This document shows positions 17,042-25,513 of a DNA stretch of 45,908 nt, in pieces. The stretch spans positions 1 to 45,908 of the forward strand of contig JAIRQA010000017.1 of NCBI GenBank assembly GCA_031256715.1, given 5' to 3'. The position numbers and the translations under genes are program-made. The notes below the pieces were generated by a model. The model was not told the DNA's origin. It searched no databases and worked only from the letters and a program-made list of their open reading frames with translations. Source of the DNA: Coriobacteriales bacterium (lineage in GTDB: Bacteria > Actinomycetota > Coriobacteriia > Coriobacteriales > UBA8131). The number at the start of each line of letters is the position of its first letter. Position 1 is the stretch's first letter.

Positions 17042-18655
17042 TTAATTTGCAGCAGGAACAGGCAAGCTTTCTTTTAGCAAAACCTCGCTTTGAGCATGGT
17101 CATTAGAGCCGCCAAATATACCACTCCAAAACCGCGTCCAACCTATTCCAATCCCCTCAAAAAAATCTGGCGCACTAACCAACCTGTCACTTACCAAAGA
17201 AGCTGTAGCTAAAGCTTCGCCACCTTGTGTCCACACTACGCTACCTATAACCTGACCAGAAACAACTTCCCCTGAAGGTTCATTAATGGTAATCTCTTGC
17301 CTAATATCTCCATGTAAATCTAGTAACTGCACCATTACCGGCTCTGCAACATAGGCTTCTACGCGTTTGTCTAACCAACTTAACAAAGCGACGTCGGCTA
17401 CCTTTTGCGCAGGATTAAGTAACTCTATAGTACGCCAATGCCTAAAGCCCCACTCTAAGAGCAAAGCTGAGTCTATAAAGCGTTGCATCTCTTCTTCCTC
17501 ACCAAAAACTATAGAATATAGCTCTATATCACCATAGATTGCCGCACCCACAAAACAATAGCCTGACTCTTCTGTGTAACCGGTTTTTACACCTAACACC
17601 GTGCCGGTTTCTAATACCTGCCAAAGCTTATCGGTGCTATAAAGCTCAAGCTTAGTATCGCCAACAATAATCTCTTTGTATTCGGTAGCAACAACTTCTC
17701 TAAATACCGGAATACGCATAGCATATTGGGTAAGCTTAAGATAATCTTTTGCCGTTGTGTAGTGGTTTTCTACAGAAAGACCTGAAGCATCTGCGTAATG
17801 AGTTGATGTCATGCCCAGCTCGGCTGCCTTGGCGTTCATCAATTGTGTAAACTTTGCCTCTGTCCCGCTAATATTTTCAGCGATAACTATTGCAGCGTCA
17901 TTGCCGGATGGAATCATTAAACAATCCAAAACATCTCTAAAAGGCAACACCATCTCTGCCTGTAAGCCGGCCTCGGAGCCATCGGCATTTGCGGCGCCTA
18001 CTGTTACTGTCATTGGCGTTTGCAAGCCATTAGCGCGCTGGCCCAGTGCTTCCAAAGCAACAACGGCAGTCATGATTTTGGTTGTAGATGCCATAGGTAC
18101 AGGCATATCGGCACTACGTTCGTAAAGCACCCGCCCATTGCTTGTTCCTAAAGCCGCTTCACGAGCACTGATTGTTGGGATATCGTCTGTTATGTTGCTA
18201 TAAGCAGATAATGGCTTGCTATCAATTAGCTCCTGAGCAGATGTAGCTGCAACAACTGGATTCTGAGCAGAATTTTCGTCTGAAGGCGCATTCACATCTT
18301 CTTCGGGCTGTTGATTTTCAGACAACCCGCTAGCTTCCCCAACAAGTTGCTGATAAGACAGTGGTTGCTCTTGAGCTTGTGTATGGGGTTGCGCTGGATA
18401 CTGCGCTTGAGCTTGAGCTTGTAGCTGGGGTTGCGCTTGTAGCTGGAGTTGCGCTTGAGGCGAAGCTTGAGGTTGCGTTTGCGCTAAAGGCTGCGTTTGA
18501 ATTTGTGTATGCGATTGCGAGGTTCTCTCCTCACCAAAGGCCGCAATTACCGGTGCCAGGAGCACTCCGCCTATTAGCGCTAATGCTAAAAGCACAAGGA
18601 TAATCACACGTACAACAAATATCCAACGCGGTTCTTTTTTGTGTTTTGCTACCAC
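17042..18655 (-). CDS. D-alanyl-D-alanine carboxypeptidase (S11, DacF/PBP5 type)
   Basis: 537 aa. An N-terminal TM/signal helix (about 10-35) is followed by a low-complexity Gln/Ala/Pro linker of about 50 residues (QAQPQLQAQAQ-like) and the S11 peptidase domain. The three penicillin-binding motifs are present: STTK near residue 190 (nucleophile Ser), SGN near 250 and KTG near 355. A PBP5-C-like beta domain ends the protein; no C-terminal anchor is clear. It trims the terminal D-Ala of peptidoglycan stem peptides outside the membrane. The start is GTG 18655 with GGGAAGAG upstream. The Gln-rich linker is encoded by degenerate DNA repeats. Confidence 0.92.
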   Translation of the reverse strand: MVAKHKKEPRWIFVVRVIILVLLALALIGGVLLAPVIAAFGEERTSQSHTQIQTQPLAQTQPQASPQAQLQLQAQPQLQAQAQAQYPAQPHTQAQEQPLSYQQLVGEASGLSENQQPEEDVNAPSDENSAQNPVVAATSAQELIDSKPLSAYSNITDDIPTISAREAALGTSNGRVLYERSADMPVPMASTTKIMTAVVALEALGQRANGLQTPMTVTVGAANADGSEAGLQAEMVLPFRDVLDCLMIPSGNDAAIVIAENISGTEAKFTQLMNAKAAELGMTSTHYADASGLSVENHYTTAKDYLKLTQYAMRIPVFREVVATEYKEIIVGDTKLELYSTDKLWQVLETGTVLGVKTGYTEESGYCFVGAAIYGDIELYSIVFGEEEEMQRFIDSALLLEWGFRHWRTIELLNPAQKVADVALLSWLDKRVEAYVAEPVMVQLLDLHGDIRQEITINEPSGEVVSGQVIGSVVWTQGGEALATASLVSDRLVSAPDFFEGIGIGWTRFWSGIFGGSNDHAQSEVLLKESLPVPAAN

Positions 18656-18748
18656 ACTCTTCCCATCTTTCTTGTTCTTATAAAAGCATCATTTTGCGTT
18701 CACAAAAGATTATTTGCTTTTAAATTTGCTTTTAAATTTGCTTTAACA

Positions 18749-18967
18749 GGTGCGTTCCTAGGGATGTGCCGCTTAATTGCAGATGACCTAAAGATTCAGC
18801 GTTGCGTACTTAAGCTACGTGAGCGAAATCTGAAGGTCGTTTGCTTTAATCGGTGCATTCCTAGGGATGTGCCGCTTAATTGCAGATGACCTAAAGATTC
18901 AGCGTTGCGTACTTAGGCTACGTGAGCGAAATCTGAAGGTCATATGCTTTAATCGGCACATTCCTAG
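18749..18967. repeat. 103 bp tandem repeat, two full copies plus a stub
   Basis: Copy one is 18749-18851 and copy two is 18852-18954, nearly identical. A third start (GGCACATTCCTAG) runs into the stop codon of the ACT-protein gene at 18964. Each unit contains GACCTAAAGATTCAGCG and AGCGAAATCTGAAGGTC as an imperfect inverted pair, so it can fold. Just before it, TTGCTTTTAAATT repeats about three times (18717-18745). Apart from this array, 18656-18963 is gene-free. Confidence 0.9.
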
Positions 18968-19389
18968 TATTCGTACAGGTCTTGGGGAGACAAAAGCTTT
19001 AAGCCAAATTCGGCAGCAACCGCATTTAGTCTCTCGGGATCATCTACACGCACTATATCTATTGCATAACCTTTATTGGTGCTAAAACAATAGGCGTACT
19101 CTAGATTAATGCCGGCAGCATTAAATGTCTCAAGCAAAGAAGCTAATCCTCCCGCCTCGTCAACAATAGACAAGGCATGTACCTTAGTAAGCCTTGCGCG
19201 AAAGCCCGCTTCTTGCAGTGCGTTTATAGCGTCATTTGGCTTATTGGTAATGATGCGTACCACGCCATAGTCTGTTGTCTCGGCAATGACCAAGGTATGC
19301 ATCGAGACTCCCGCATCAGCAAGCACGCGGCAGGCGTCAGCCAAACGGCCCTTGCTATTCTCCAAAAATAGAGTTACTTGATCTATCAT
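18964..19389 (-). CDS. Two-ACT-domain protein
   Basis: About 141 aa. Two ACT domains (about 3-68 and 72-138), small-molecule-binding modules often tied to amino-acid or aryl-acid metabolism. The first starts QVTLFLENSKGRLADACRVL and the second KVHALSIVDEAGGLASLLE. The ORF track opens 46 codons earlier, but ATG 19389 has TTGGAGAC at proper spacing, and the earlier codons read through a MITE-like element. Small ACT proteins of this kind are commonly found beside phenylacetate-CoA ligase genes; here one lies just upstream on the same strand, so they likely work together. Ligand unknown. Confidence 0.85.
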   Translation of the reverse strand: MIDQVTLFLENSKGRLADACRVLADAGVSMHTLVIAETTDYGVVRIITNKPNDAINALQEAGFRARLTKVHALSIVDEAGGLASLLETFNAAGINLEYAYCFSTNKGYAIDIVRVDDPERLNAVAAEFGLKLLSPQDLYEY

Positions 19390-19464
19390 AATTGTCTCCA
19401 ATCCGTCGCTTTGCAGCGGCACAAAAAAGCCATTAAATCTGCATGAGTTATAGCTCAAACTTAC

Positions 19465-19604
19465 GTTACTATTCACGCCCTCCTGCGTCATCCTGAGATT
19501 GCCTTGGCGGCAATACTTAAGGATCACATCAGTCTGACAAGCTAGATCCTGAGCTCTCGCTTCGCTCGCCTCTAGATGACCTGGGGCAGGGCGTGAATAG
19601 TAAC
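19465..19604. mobile_element. 140 bp MITE-like element with 17 bp perfect terminal inverted repeats
   Basis: GTTACTATTCACGCCCT at 19465-19481 is the exact reverse complement of 19588-19604. Inside are TCATCCTGAG...GGATC and GATCCTGAG...GATGAC blocks, resembling the common CGTCATCCTGAG...AAGGATC bacterial repeat. There is no transposase ORF. It lies between the paaK-like stop and the ACT-gene start, within their shared transcript. Confidence 0.8.
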
Positions 19605-19633
19605 AAAATTACTGCTAACCAATATCTACTTTC

Positions 19634-20977
19634 CTAGCGTAAGTCTATAACGCGTTTAGCTTTACCTTCGCTGCGCTCGATGCTCTTAGGCTCAACAACC
19701 TTAACATCAACGCTAACTTGCAAATTACTTTTTAGCTCGGCAGTAATACGATGCTGCAAGGATTCAATCTTTTTAATCTCGTCAAAGTCGAAGTCTGCAA
19801 CTGTCTCTACATTTAAAGTTACCTTATCTAAAGTATGCTCGCGTGATAGTATAATCTGATAATAGCTTGTTACCTCTGGGAATGCCGCTATCACCTGCTG
19901 GAACTGCGAAGGAAAAACGTTCACGCCACGAATAATAAGCATATCATCTGTGCGTCCGGTTATACGATCCATACGCCTTAGCGTGCGGCCACAGTCACAA
20001 GCTCCAGGTATAATGCGCGAAATATCACGAGTGCGATAACGCAACAATGGCGAACACTGCTTAGATAAAGTGGTAAAGACAACTTCACCCCATTCGCCAT
20101 CTGGCAAAGGCAAAAGTGTCTTAGGATCTACTATCTCTATAATAAAGTGGTCTTCGGCTACATGCAGACCATTCTGATAGCGGCATTCACAAGAAACACC
20201 TGGTCCCATAACCTCAGAAAGTCCATAAATATCTACAACCGTTACACCCAACTTGCGCTCAATCTCTTTACGCATTCCCTCAGAACAAGGCTCGGCACCC
20301 AAAATGGCGCCCGAAATTGGAAAGTCTTTTGCTGGGTCAAACCCAAGCTCTATAGCTGTATCGGCAATTAAAAGAGCATAGGATGGGGTGCAAGCTAAAA
20401 TATCAACACCAAAATCGCGCATCATTTGCACTTGTCTACGAGTATTACCACTGCTCATAGGTAAAATGGTAGCACCAATGCGAATGCCACCCTCGTGCGC
20501 GCCTAAACCACCTGTGAAAAGCCCATAGCCATAAGCAACCTGTAATATACTTTCTGAGCCGCCACCTACCTGCGCAATAGCACGAGCAAAGCAATCGCCC
20601 CAGTTATCTATATCTTGTTGAGTATAACCAACGACTGTGGCATTACCAGTTGTGCCACTAGAAGCGTGCAGCCGTTGCACATTGTCATGCACATTAATGG
20701 CAAATAGGTCAAATGGATAGGCGTCGCGCATATCTTGCTTAGTAGTAAATGGCAGCTTGCATAAATCGTCTAGCGACTTAATATCTTTAGGAGATATCCC
20801 GGCTGCGTCAAGTGCATTTTTATAAAAGTTGATGTTGCTATAACAGTTTGCTACCGTCTCTTGCAGGCGCTTTAGTTGTAAATCCGCTAAATCGCCGGCA
20901 GAAATCATCTCGATTTCCGGCTGAAAATAACGTTCTTTGGTGCCAATCATTCCTACTCTTTTTTTCTCTTCACTCAC
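19634..20977 (-). CDS. paaK: Phenylacetate--CoA ligase
   Basis: A 447 aa adenylate-forming enzyme that joins CoA to phenylacetate or another aryl acid using ATP. The AMP-binding loop is HASSGTTGNATVVGYT near residue 97. YGLSEVMGPG near 250 and the hinge/ATP region YRTRDISRII near 320 follow, then GRTDDMLIIRGVNVFPSQ. The C-terminal AMP-binding domain ends with SEGKAKRVID carrying the late catalytic Lys. Length fits PaaK. The start is GTG 20977 with AAGGAGGG at about 10 nt. No other phenylacetate-degradation genes are here; in anaerobes such ligases often serve aryl-acid products of amino-acid fermentation. Confidence 0.93.
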   Translation of the reverse strand: MSEEKKRVGMIGTKERYFQPEIEMISAGDLADLQLKRLQETVANCYSNINFYKNALDAAGISPKDIKSLDDLCKLPFTTKQDMRDAYPFDLFAINVHDNVQRLHASSGTTGNATVVGYTQQDIDNWGDCFARAIAQVGGGSESILQVAYGYGLFTGGLGAHEGGIRIGATILPMSSGNTRRQVQMMRDFGVDILACTPSYALLIADTAIELGFDPAKDFPISGAILGAEPCSEGMRKEIERKLGVTVVDIYGLSEVMGPGVSCECRYQNGLHVAEDHFIIEIVDPKTLLPLPDGEWGEVVFTTLSKQCSPLLRYRTRDISRIIPGACDCGRTLRRMDRITGRTDDMLIIRGVNVFPSQFQQVIAAFPEVTSYYQIILSREHTLDKVTLNVETVADFDFDEIKKIESLQHRITAELKSNLQVSVDVKVVEPKSIERSEGKAKRVIDLR

Positions 20978-21126
20978 TTAGGTAACACCCTCCTTTACAA
21001 TCGTCTCATATTATGTCTTTCTTTTTTTGTGGAGAATAACTCCTGCCGTCTTCTAGAAATCCCGACCGATTTCAAATCGCCCAAAAACTCCTTAGCCAAA
21101 ATTATAAGTTAAATAAGTTTATACCA

Positions 21127-24100
21127 TCATGATGTTGACTGCGCCACGACACTTGGCTCGCTAGTTGACGGCGCAGTGTTAACTGGTTGTTGCGTCTGCT
21201 GCTCAGCTGTGTTTGCCTCTGCAGCAGGAGGATCTACACCTGTAGAAGTGTTATCGCTTTCACTTGTTGTCGCTTGTGTTGTTGTTTCTGCAGCATTAGA
21301 CTCTTTTTCTTCCTCAACCTTTTTGGGTCCCTTCTCGACAATTTTATTTGTAGGAGCATACTTAGAAGAAAACGTGTCTTTGCGTACAATATTTCCATCA
21401 GCATCATAAACCGTACGAGTCACGGTTATCGATTTTCCATCTATTCCATCTACCTTAACATACTCCTCACCTGGCTCAAGGTCAGGATTGTCACGCTCTA
21501 TAACCTCGAATTCCTTGCCTTTAACCCACTCACTGGCTTCTGTATAAACAATGTAGCCAGGACTTACGCCCCAAAGTGTAGCTGTTACACTGGTGTTAGT
21601 ATAGCTCATTGTTATCAGCATCCAGTTGCTGGTGTCGTTGCGAAACTTAAGATCGGCATAAGGCCATGCTATTGCAGAATCGCGGCCGTCTGGATATGAA
21701 GAGAGATATAATGAATGATTGATGCGTTCTTCTATAGGCATACCTGCCTCATAGGCACTATTAAAAACAGTAGACGCCACCTGACAAACGCCGCCGCCAA
21801 TCTCGTCTTGATATTCATCATTAATGATCGCCAAATCAGCCTTAAAGCCACGCTCGGCCGTGCATTCGCCCACCCTTTCATTAAAAGACCAAATGCCATC
21901 GGGCTCAATTAAAGAACCATTAATGTAGTCGGCTGCAAGATGAACGTTAATAATGCGATTTTCTTTAGACGTCCAATAATAAGTTGTGAATTCGGCAATT
22001 TTATCGGTTAATTTATATGACTTAGCCTGAGCAGTTGTTAGATTAGGCTGAATACTTCCCATGGGAAGACTTGCGGGACTGCTTGCGTTAGCAAAAACTA
22101 TTTGTGCAAGCTCATCGGCCAATAAAGTATAGTCAATCCCAATGCCATCTTCACTTTCCTGTATTTTAAGTACACCTTCGTCCTCGACAAACTTCGCGTC
22201 TACTGCAGGTACTCCAGGCTGAATATCACCTATGACTGTATCAATAGAGTCTTCTATACTGCTAGCATTAAAGTGTGTTATTAAGCTAGCTTTATCACTA
22301 TATTCGACACTAGCACTTACCCAAGAACGTAAAGTTTCGGTGGGAATGTCGTAGTTCTTCTCGTCATAATTAATACTTACAGGCTTATCTGTTAGCTCTT
22401 GCGTTAGCTCGGCTACCTTTTTAGCATCGCTCATGCTAATTTCTTGTGGTTTTGCCGCCATTGGCGCAACTAGTTCGCGCGTGGTGCTAGTAAAGGCCTC
22501 TGTGAGCATACGCATGAACTCCTGATGATTTACCTCGTATCCGTCGCTGCCAGATACCGCCACAAAAACGTCCTGTGCTTGCTCGTAAGCTATATTGGAA
22601 TTAACCATCTTTGTGCCAACGGCTTCTGTAACCATGCCTTCTAGGTCTGAGAGTCGCGATTTAGAAAAATCAAACTCGGCGGTAAGCTTAACACCAAATA
22701 AATTGCTTGCAAGACGACCTAAGATGAAATCAGAACCGCGTCCAACCTCATAGGCGCGCTCTGCCATAGCATTTGCGTTAAAACTTAAACCAATGCTACT
22801 AGAGTCAACGCGCCACGAACCTGAAGCTTGCGATGGCGCATCGTTTTCGTAAGACTGCACACTGTGACCAAAGTCGAATGTTAGCTCGTTTGTGCCAGTT
22901 TGTTTTGCTTGTTCATTAGCGTAAATAATCACAGGTTCGCTACTGGCATAGGTTGCCAAAGTCTCTGTAAGTTTTTCGGCAGCTTGCTCGCGAGTCATGC
23001 CGCTAAGGTCTACGCCAGAGACACTAACACCTTTGTGAATCACATCCCAGTTTTGTACTGCATCTACACACAGCCAAATAGCACCTAAGACTACAATAAT
23101 TGCAAGCAATATACCCGATAAGAGTAACTTTTTAGGTAGTCGCTTAAAAACGGTGTCGCTTATACCATTACTCTCGCCAATAACATTAACGCTATTGGCG
23201 CCCGCCATGCCCGCAATGGTACTGCGGCCGCTAATAGCATTTGCGCTCCCGGTGCGGCTGGTAAGTATTGTGCCTATGCCACCCTTACGTGTGCCCGATG
23301 CCTCTCTGTTGTTTCTTGGTGCTCTATTTGTTCTGGCTGCCCTATCTGCTCTTGCTGTTTTAGCTGCCCTACTAATTTTGCCTATTGGGCTAGTACTAGG
23401 GCTGCTATAGGTATTGGCTGTAGGAAGCTGAGTATCACGAACAAATCTTGACGAGCGCATAGCGATCTCTGATCGTCGTGCAGAAGCTCTACTGCTTTGT
23501 GACGACGCCGCGCGAAAGTTGCTGTTTATACCTAACTCTGAGCCGCCATTGTCGTTCGCGTCATTGCCGGTTTCTATATGGCCAAGATAGCTATCTGCAC
23601 TATTACGACTGGTGCGGCTATCATAACTAGCGCGTCTAGTACGTCTACTAGTTGTACCTGACATGGCAAATGTGCCAAAATTGGTTGATGATCCTGACAA
23701 AGTTGACCTATACGACCTGCCAGACATCATAGTGTCACCCATTCCGACTGCAGGCTTGCCTCTGTCGCTGCCAGACTCTTGCATACCAGCATCATTAGAG
23801 ATAGATAGCGCTCGCCAAACATAAATGCCGCCAGAAGTAAGAGAAAGGATGGCGCCAAGATACAAAAGCAAAAGTCCAAGACCAAGCTCTGTAGTGTCTG
23901 AGATACTAATTATTGGCCAATTAAGAATCTGAAGACAAAACCCTACCATGACTACAGCAGTAGTTAGTTTTCCCAAAAAAATAACCTCGAACTGCCTATC
24001 ATGCCGAGCGCGTAGATAAGCAACAACTGCTAGCATAATAGCATCTCTAGAAACAAGAATTAAAAGTAGCCATAGTGGCACTCTGCCAACGATAAAGACA

Positions 24101-24357
24101 GCTATAACGCCAGCAATTATTAAAATGCGATCAACCAAAGGGTCAAACTGCTGCCCAAGTTTAGATACAGACCCAGTAGCTCTAGCTAATTTGCCATCTA
24201 GAAAATCTGTAGACGCGGCAATAGCAAAGACAAAAAAGGCCGCAATAGAGTTATCCCAAAATACCAGCAGCACAAAGAAAAGCGGCACCAGCAGCAACCG
24301 CAGCAGCGTGACAAGATTGGGGATTGTAAGGATTCTATCTGTTGGCTCGAAAGTCAT
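21127..24357 (-). CDS. Fusion: CDP-alcohol phosphatidyltransferase (PgsA-type) + VanW/YoaR envelope protein
   Basis: About 1076 aa in one open frame. Residues 5-190 are a PgsA-like transferase with the full catalytic signature TDFLDGKLARATGS...GQQFDPLVDR (D-x2-DG-x2-AR-x8-G-x3-D-x3-D). A Ser/Arg-rich, probably disordered linker (about 200-390) follows. A TM helix (LLLSGILLAIIVVLGAIWL, about 400-420) leads to two YoaR/PG-binding-4-like domains and a VanW domain (about 770-900; NVHLAADYINGSLIEPDGIWSFNE, DEIGGGVCQVAST). A G5-like domain (DGKSITVTRTVYD...NKIVEKGP) and a Thr/Gln tail end it. ATG 24357 is the natural PgsA start; the ORF track's TTG 24519 is unlikely. No SD is seen, but TATAAT lies 9 nt upstream, so a leaderless mRNA is possible. 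Confidence 0.88.
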   Translation of the reverse strand: MTFEPTDRILTIPNLVTLLRLLLVPLFFVLLVFWDNSIAAFFVFAIAASTDFLDGKLARATGSVSKLGQQFDPLVDRILIIAGVIAVFIVGRVPLWLLLILVSRDAIMLAVVAYLRARHDRQFEVIFLGKLTTAVVMVGFCLQILNWPIISISDTTELGLGLLLLYLGAILSLTSGGIYVWRALSISNDAGMQESGSDRGKPAVGMGDTMMSGRSYRSTLSGSSTNFGTFAMSGTTSRRTRRASYDSRTSRNSADSYLGHIETGNDANDNGGSELGINSNFRAASSQSSRASARRSEIAMRSSRFVRDTQLPTANTYSSPSTSPIGKISRAAKTARADRAARTNRAPRNNREASGTRKGGIGTILTSRTGSANAISGRSTIAGMAGANSVNVIGESNGISDTVFKRLPKKLLLSGILLAIIVVLGAIWLCVDAVQNWDVIHKGVSVSGVDLSGMTREQAAEKLTETLATYASSEPVIIYANEQAKQTGTNELTFDFGHSVQSYENDAPSQASGSWRVDSSSIGLSFNANAMAERAYEVGRGSDFILGRLASNLFGVKLTAEFDFSKSRLSDLEGMVTEAVGTKMVNSNIAYEQAQDVFVAVSGSDGYEVNHQEFMRMLTEAFTSTTRELVAPMAAKPQEISMSDAKKVAELTQELTDKPVSINYDEKNYDIPTETLRSWVSASVEYSDKASLITHFNASSIEDSIDTVIGDIQPGVPAVDAKFVEDEGVLKIQESEDGIGIDYTLLADELAQIVFANASSPASLPMGSIQPNLTTAQAKSYKLTDKIAEFTTYYWTSKENRIINVHLAADYINGSLIEPDGIWSFNERVGECTAERGFKADLAIINDEYQDEIGGGVCQVASTVFNSAYEAGMPIEERINHSLYLSSYPDGRDSAIAWPYADLKFRNDTSNWMLITMSYTNTSVTATLWGVSPGYIVYTEASEWVKGKEFEVIERDNPDLEPGEEYVKVDGIDGKSITVTRTVYDADGNIVRKDTFSSKYAPTNKIVEKGPKKVEEEKESNAAETTTQATTSESDNTSTGVDPPAAEANTAEQQTQQPVNTAPSTSEPSVVAQSTS

Positions 24358-25071
24358 AGATACATAATTATAGCGTAAATGGCGTATATAGAAATGGCTG
24401 GTTAAGTCAACGCTGCGAATCTTTGTTAACGGTTTGGTTAAGAGATTGTTTGTCGCCACCGGAAGCCCAGAATTAAATCTGGACAACCGATGGCTATATC
24501 CCCCACCTAGGGATATCAAAAAAATACCAGCGCCATGCCTTGCTATTACCTAAATAAAGCAATTATTTGGTCATCTTAGAAGCAAGTTTAGCAGTAAGCT
24601 TAAAGCGAACTTGCAAGCAAATGCACCGGTAAGCTAAACCAACCAATAATCATTTTAGCACTTAATTAGTTAATGTCTAGTGCCAAAATTCACAACTTGC
24701 ACACTTCATAACTCGTACACATACCGCTTTTGCACCGCTATAGCGCACGCAAATGTGCAAGCCCCCCGCCCACTTCGCGTACCACCCACCACATAAGGGA
24801 CGCTGTGAACAGCGTCCCGTACAACAATTTGTAGTTAGTGCTGATGGTTTTTTCCGTCTGGCGGGACGCTGTGGACAGCGTTCCGTACGTCAATTCGCTT
24901 AATACCTGAACTGTTTCCTTCGTAGGGGACGCTGTCCACAGCGTCCCGCATACCAATTTGCATAAGCCTGAACTATTTTCTCTTTGCATCCCCTTTAAAA
25001 ATGGGGCTACTTACACAAAGCATACAGCCTTCAGCTGCAGCCTGCAAAAGCATACAACCTACAGCCTGCAG
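24358..25071. other. Gene-free gap with tandem repeats
   Basis: 24358-24796 holds no convincing gene. 24797-24975 holds the three-copy palindrome array listed separately. 25020-25075 has a degenerate duplication of CATACANCCT/GCCTGCAGCT units. The 83-codon ORF at 24738-24989 is a by-product of the repeat. Confidence 0.6.
24797..24975. repeat. About 64 bp tandem repeat containing the 22 bp palindrome (copies 2-4)
   Basis: The palindrome GGGACGCTG...CAGCGTCCC recurs at 24797-24818, 24863-24884 (one mismatch, GCGTTCC) and 24926-24947. The intervening 40-odd bases are related to each other (CAATTTG..., ACCTGAACTGTTTCCTT), so this is a tandem array and not a CRISPR. The central 4 bases vary (TGAA, TGGA, TCCA). 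A fourth genomic copy lies at 124-145 beside the group II intron. Confidence 0.88.
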
Positions 25072-25500
25072 CTACAGAGCCTCGGCAGCTTTTTTTGCCT
25101 TTGCGGCAGCCGCCACCTCGGCGCGTTTCTTTGCCTCTGCCTCGCGCAACTCCTTCTGCTCGTCTGAAAGCACAAAGCTTTGCTGCGTCTTTTGTCTTGC
25201 CGCCGGCGCATACTCAGACTTCATGCTTAAGCAGTTTTTGGGGCAATTGCGCACACAGATGTAGCATTGCACGCAGCAATAAGGATTAATGCTCCAGGTA
25301 GTTGTACTTTTATTAACACTAATGGCAGCTGCAGGACATTTCTTCTCGCAAATAGAACAGAATATGCAGCTATCTATGTTATTTTCTATATGACCTTTGG
25401 TCATCTGAAAGTATTGTGGCTTCTCTATTGGATACAATTTAGTAGCTGGCTTTTTAAAAAGATTGCGCAAAGACATCTTGCCTAGCATAAATGATGGCAT
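25072..25500 (-). CDS. echF: Ech hydrogenase subunit EchF, 2x[4Fe-4S] ferredoxin
   Basis: A 142 aa polyferredoxin subunit, related to NuoI/HycF, that passes electrons from ferredoxin to the small subunit. Two motifs, CIFCSICEKKCP (about 42-53) and CCVQCYICVRNCP (about 74-86), bind the two clusters. The C-terminus is an Ala/Lys/Glu-rich helix. ATG 25500 has AAGGAGG upstream. It is the last gene of the echA-F operon, 13 bp after echE. Confidence 0.9.
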   Translation of the reverse strand: MPSFMLGKMSLRNLFKKPATKLYPIEKPQYFQMTKGHIENNIDSCIFCSICEKKCPAAAISVNKSTTTWSINPYCCVQCYICVRNCPKNCLSMKSEYAPAARQKTQQSFVLSDEQKELREAEAKKRAEVAAAAKAKKAAEAL

Positions 25501-25513
25501 ATCTTAGTCCTCC

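Noticed and set aside
24358-24519. Longer N-terminus of the PgsA-VanW protein from TTG 24519
   Set aside because: The extra 54 residues are not PgsA-like and the start codon is rare; the family start fits ATG 24357.
24797-24947. CRISPR array
   Set aside because: The palindromes are regularly spaced, but the intervening sequences resemble each other, the unit is short, and no cas genes are present.
24738-24989. 83-codon minus-strand ORF
   Set aside because: It lies entirely over the 64 bp palindrome array; the protein is a translation of the repeat (YGTL.TAS units) with no RBS.
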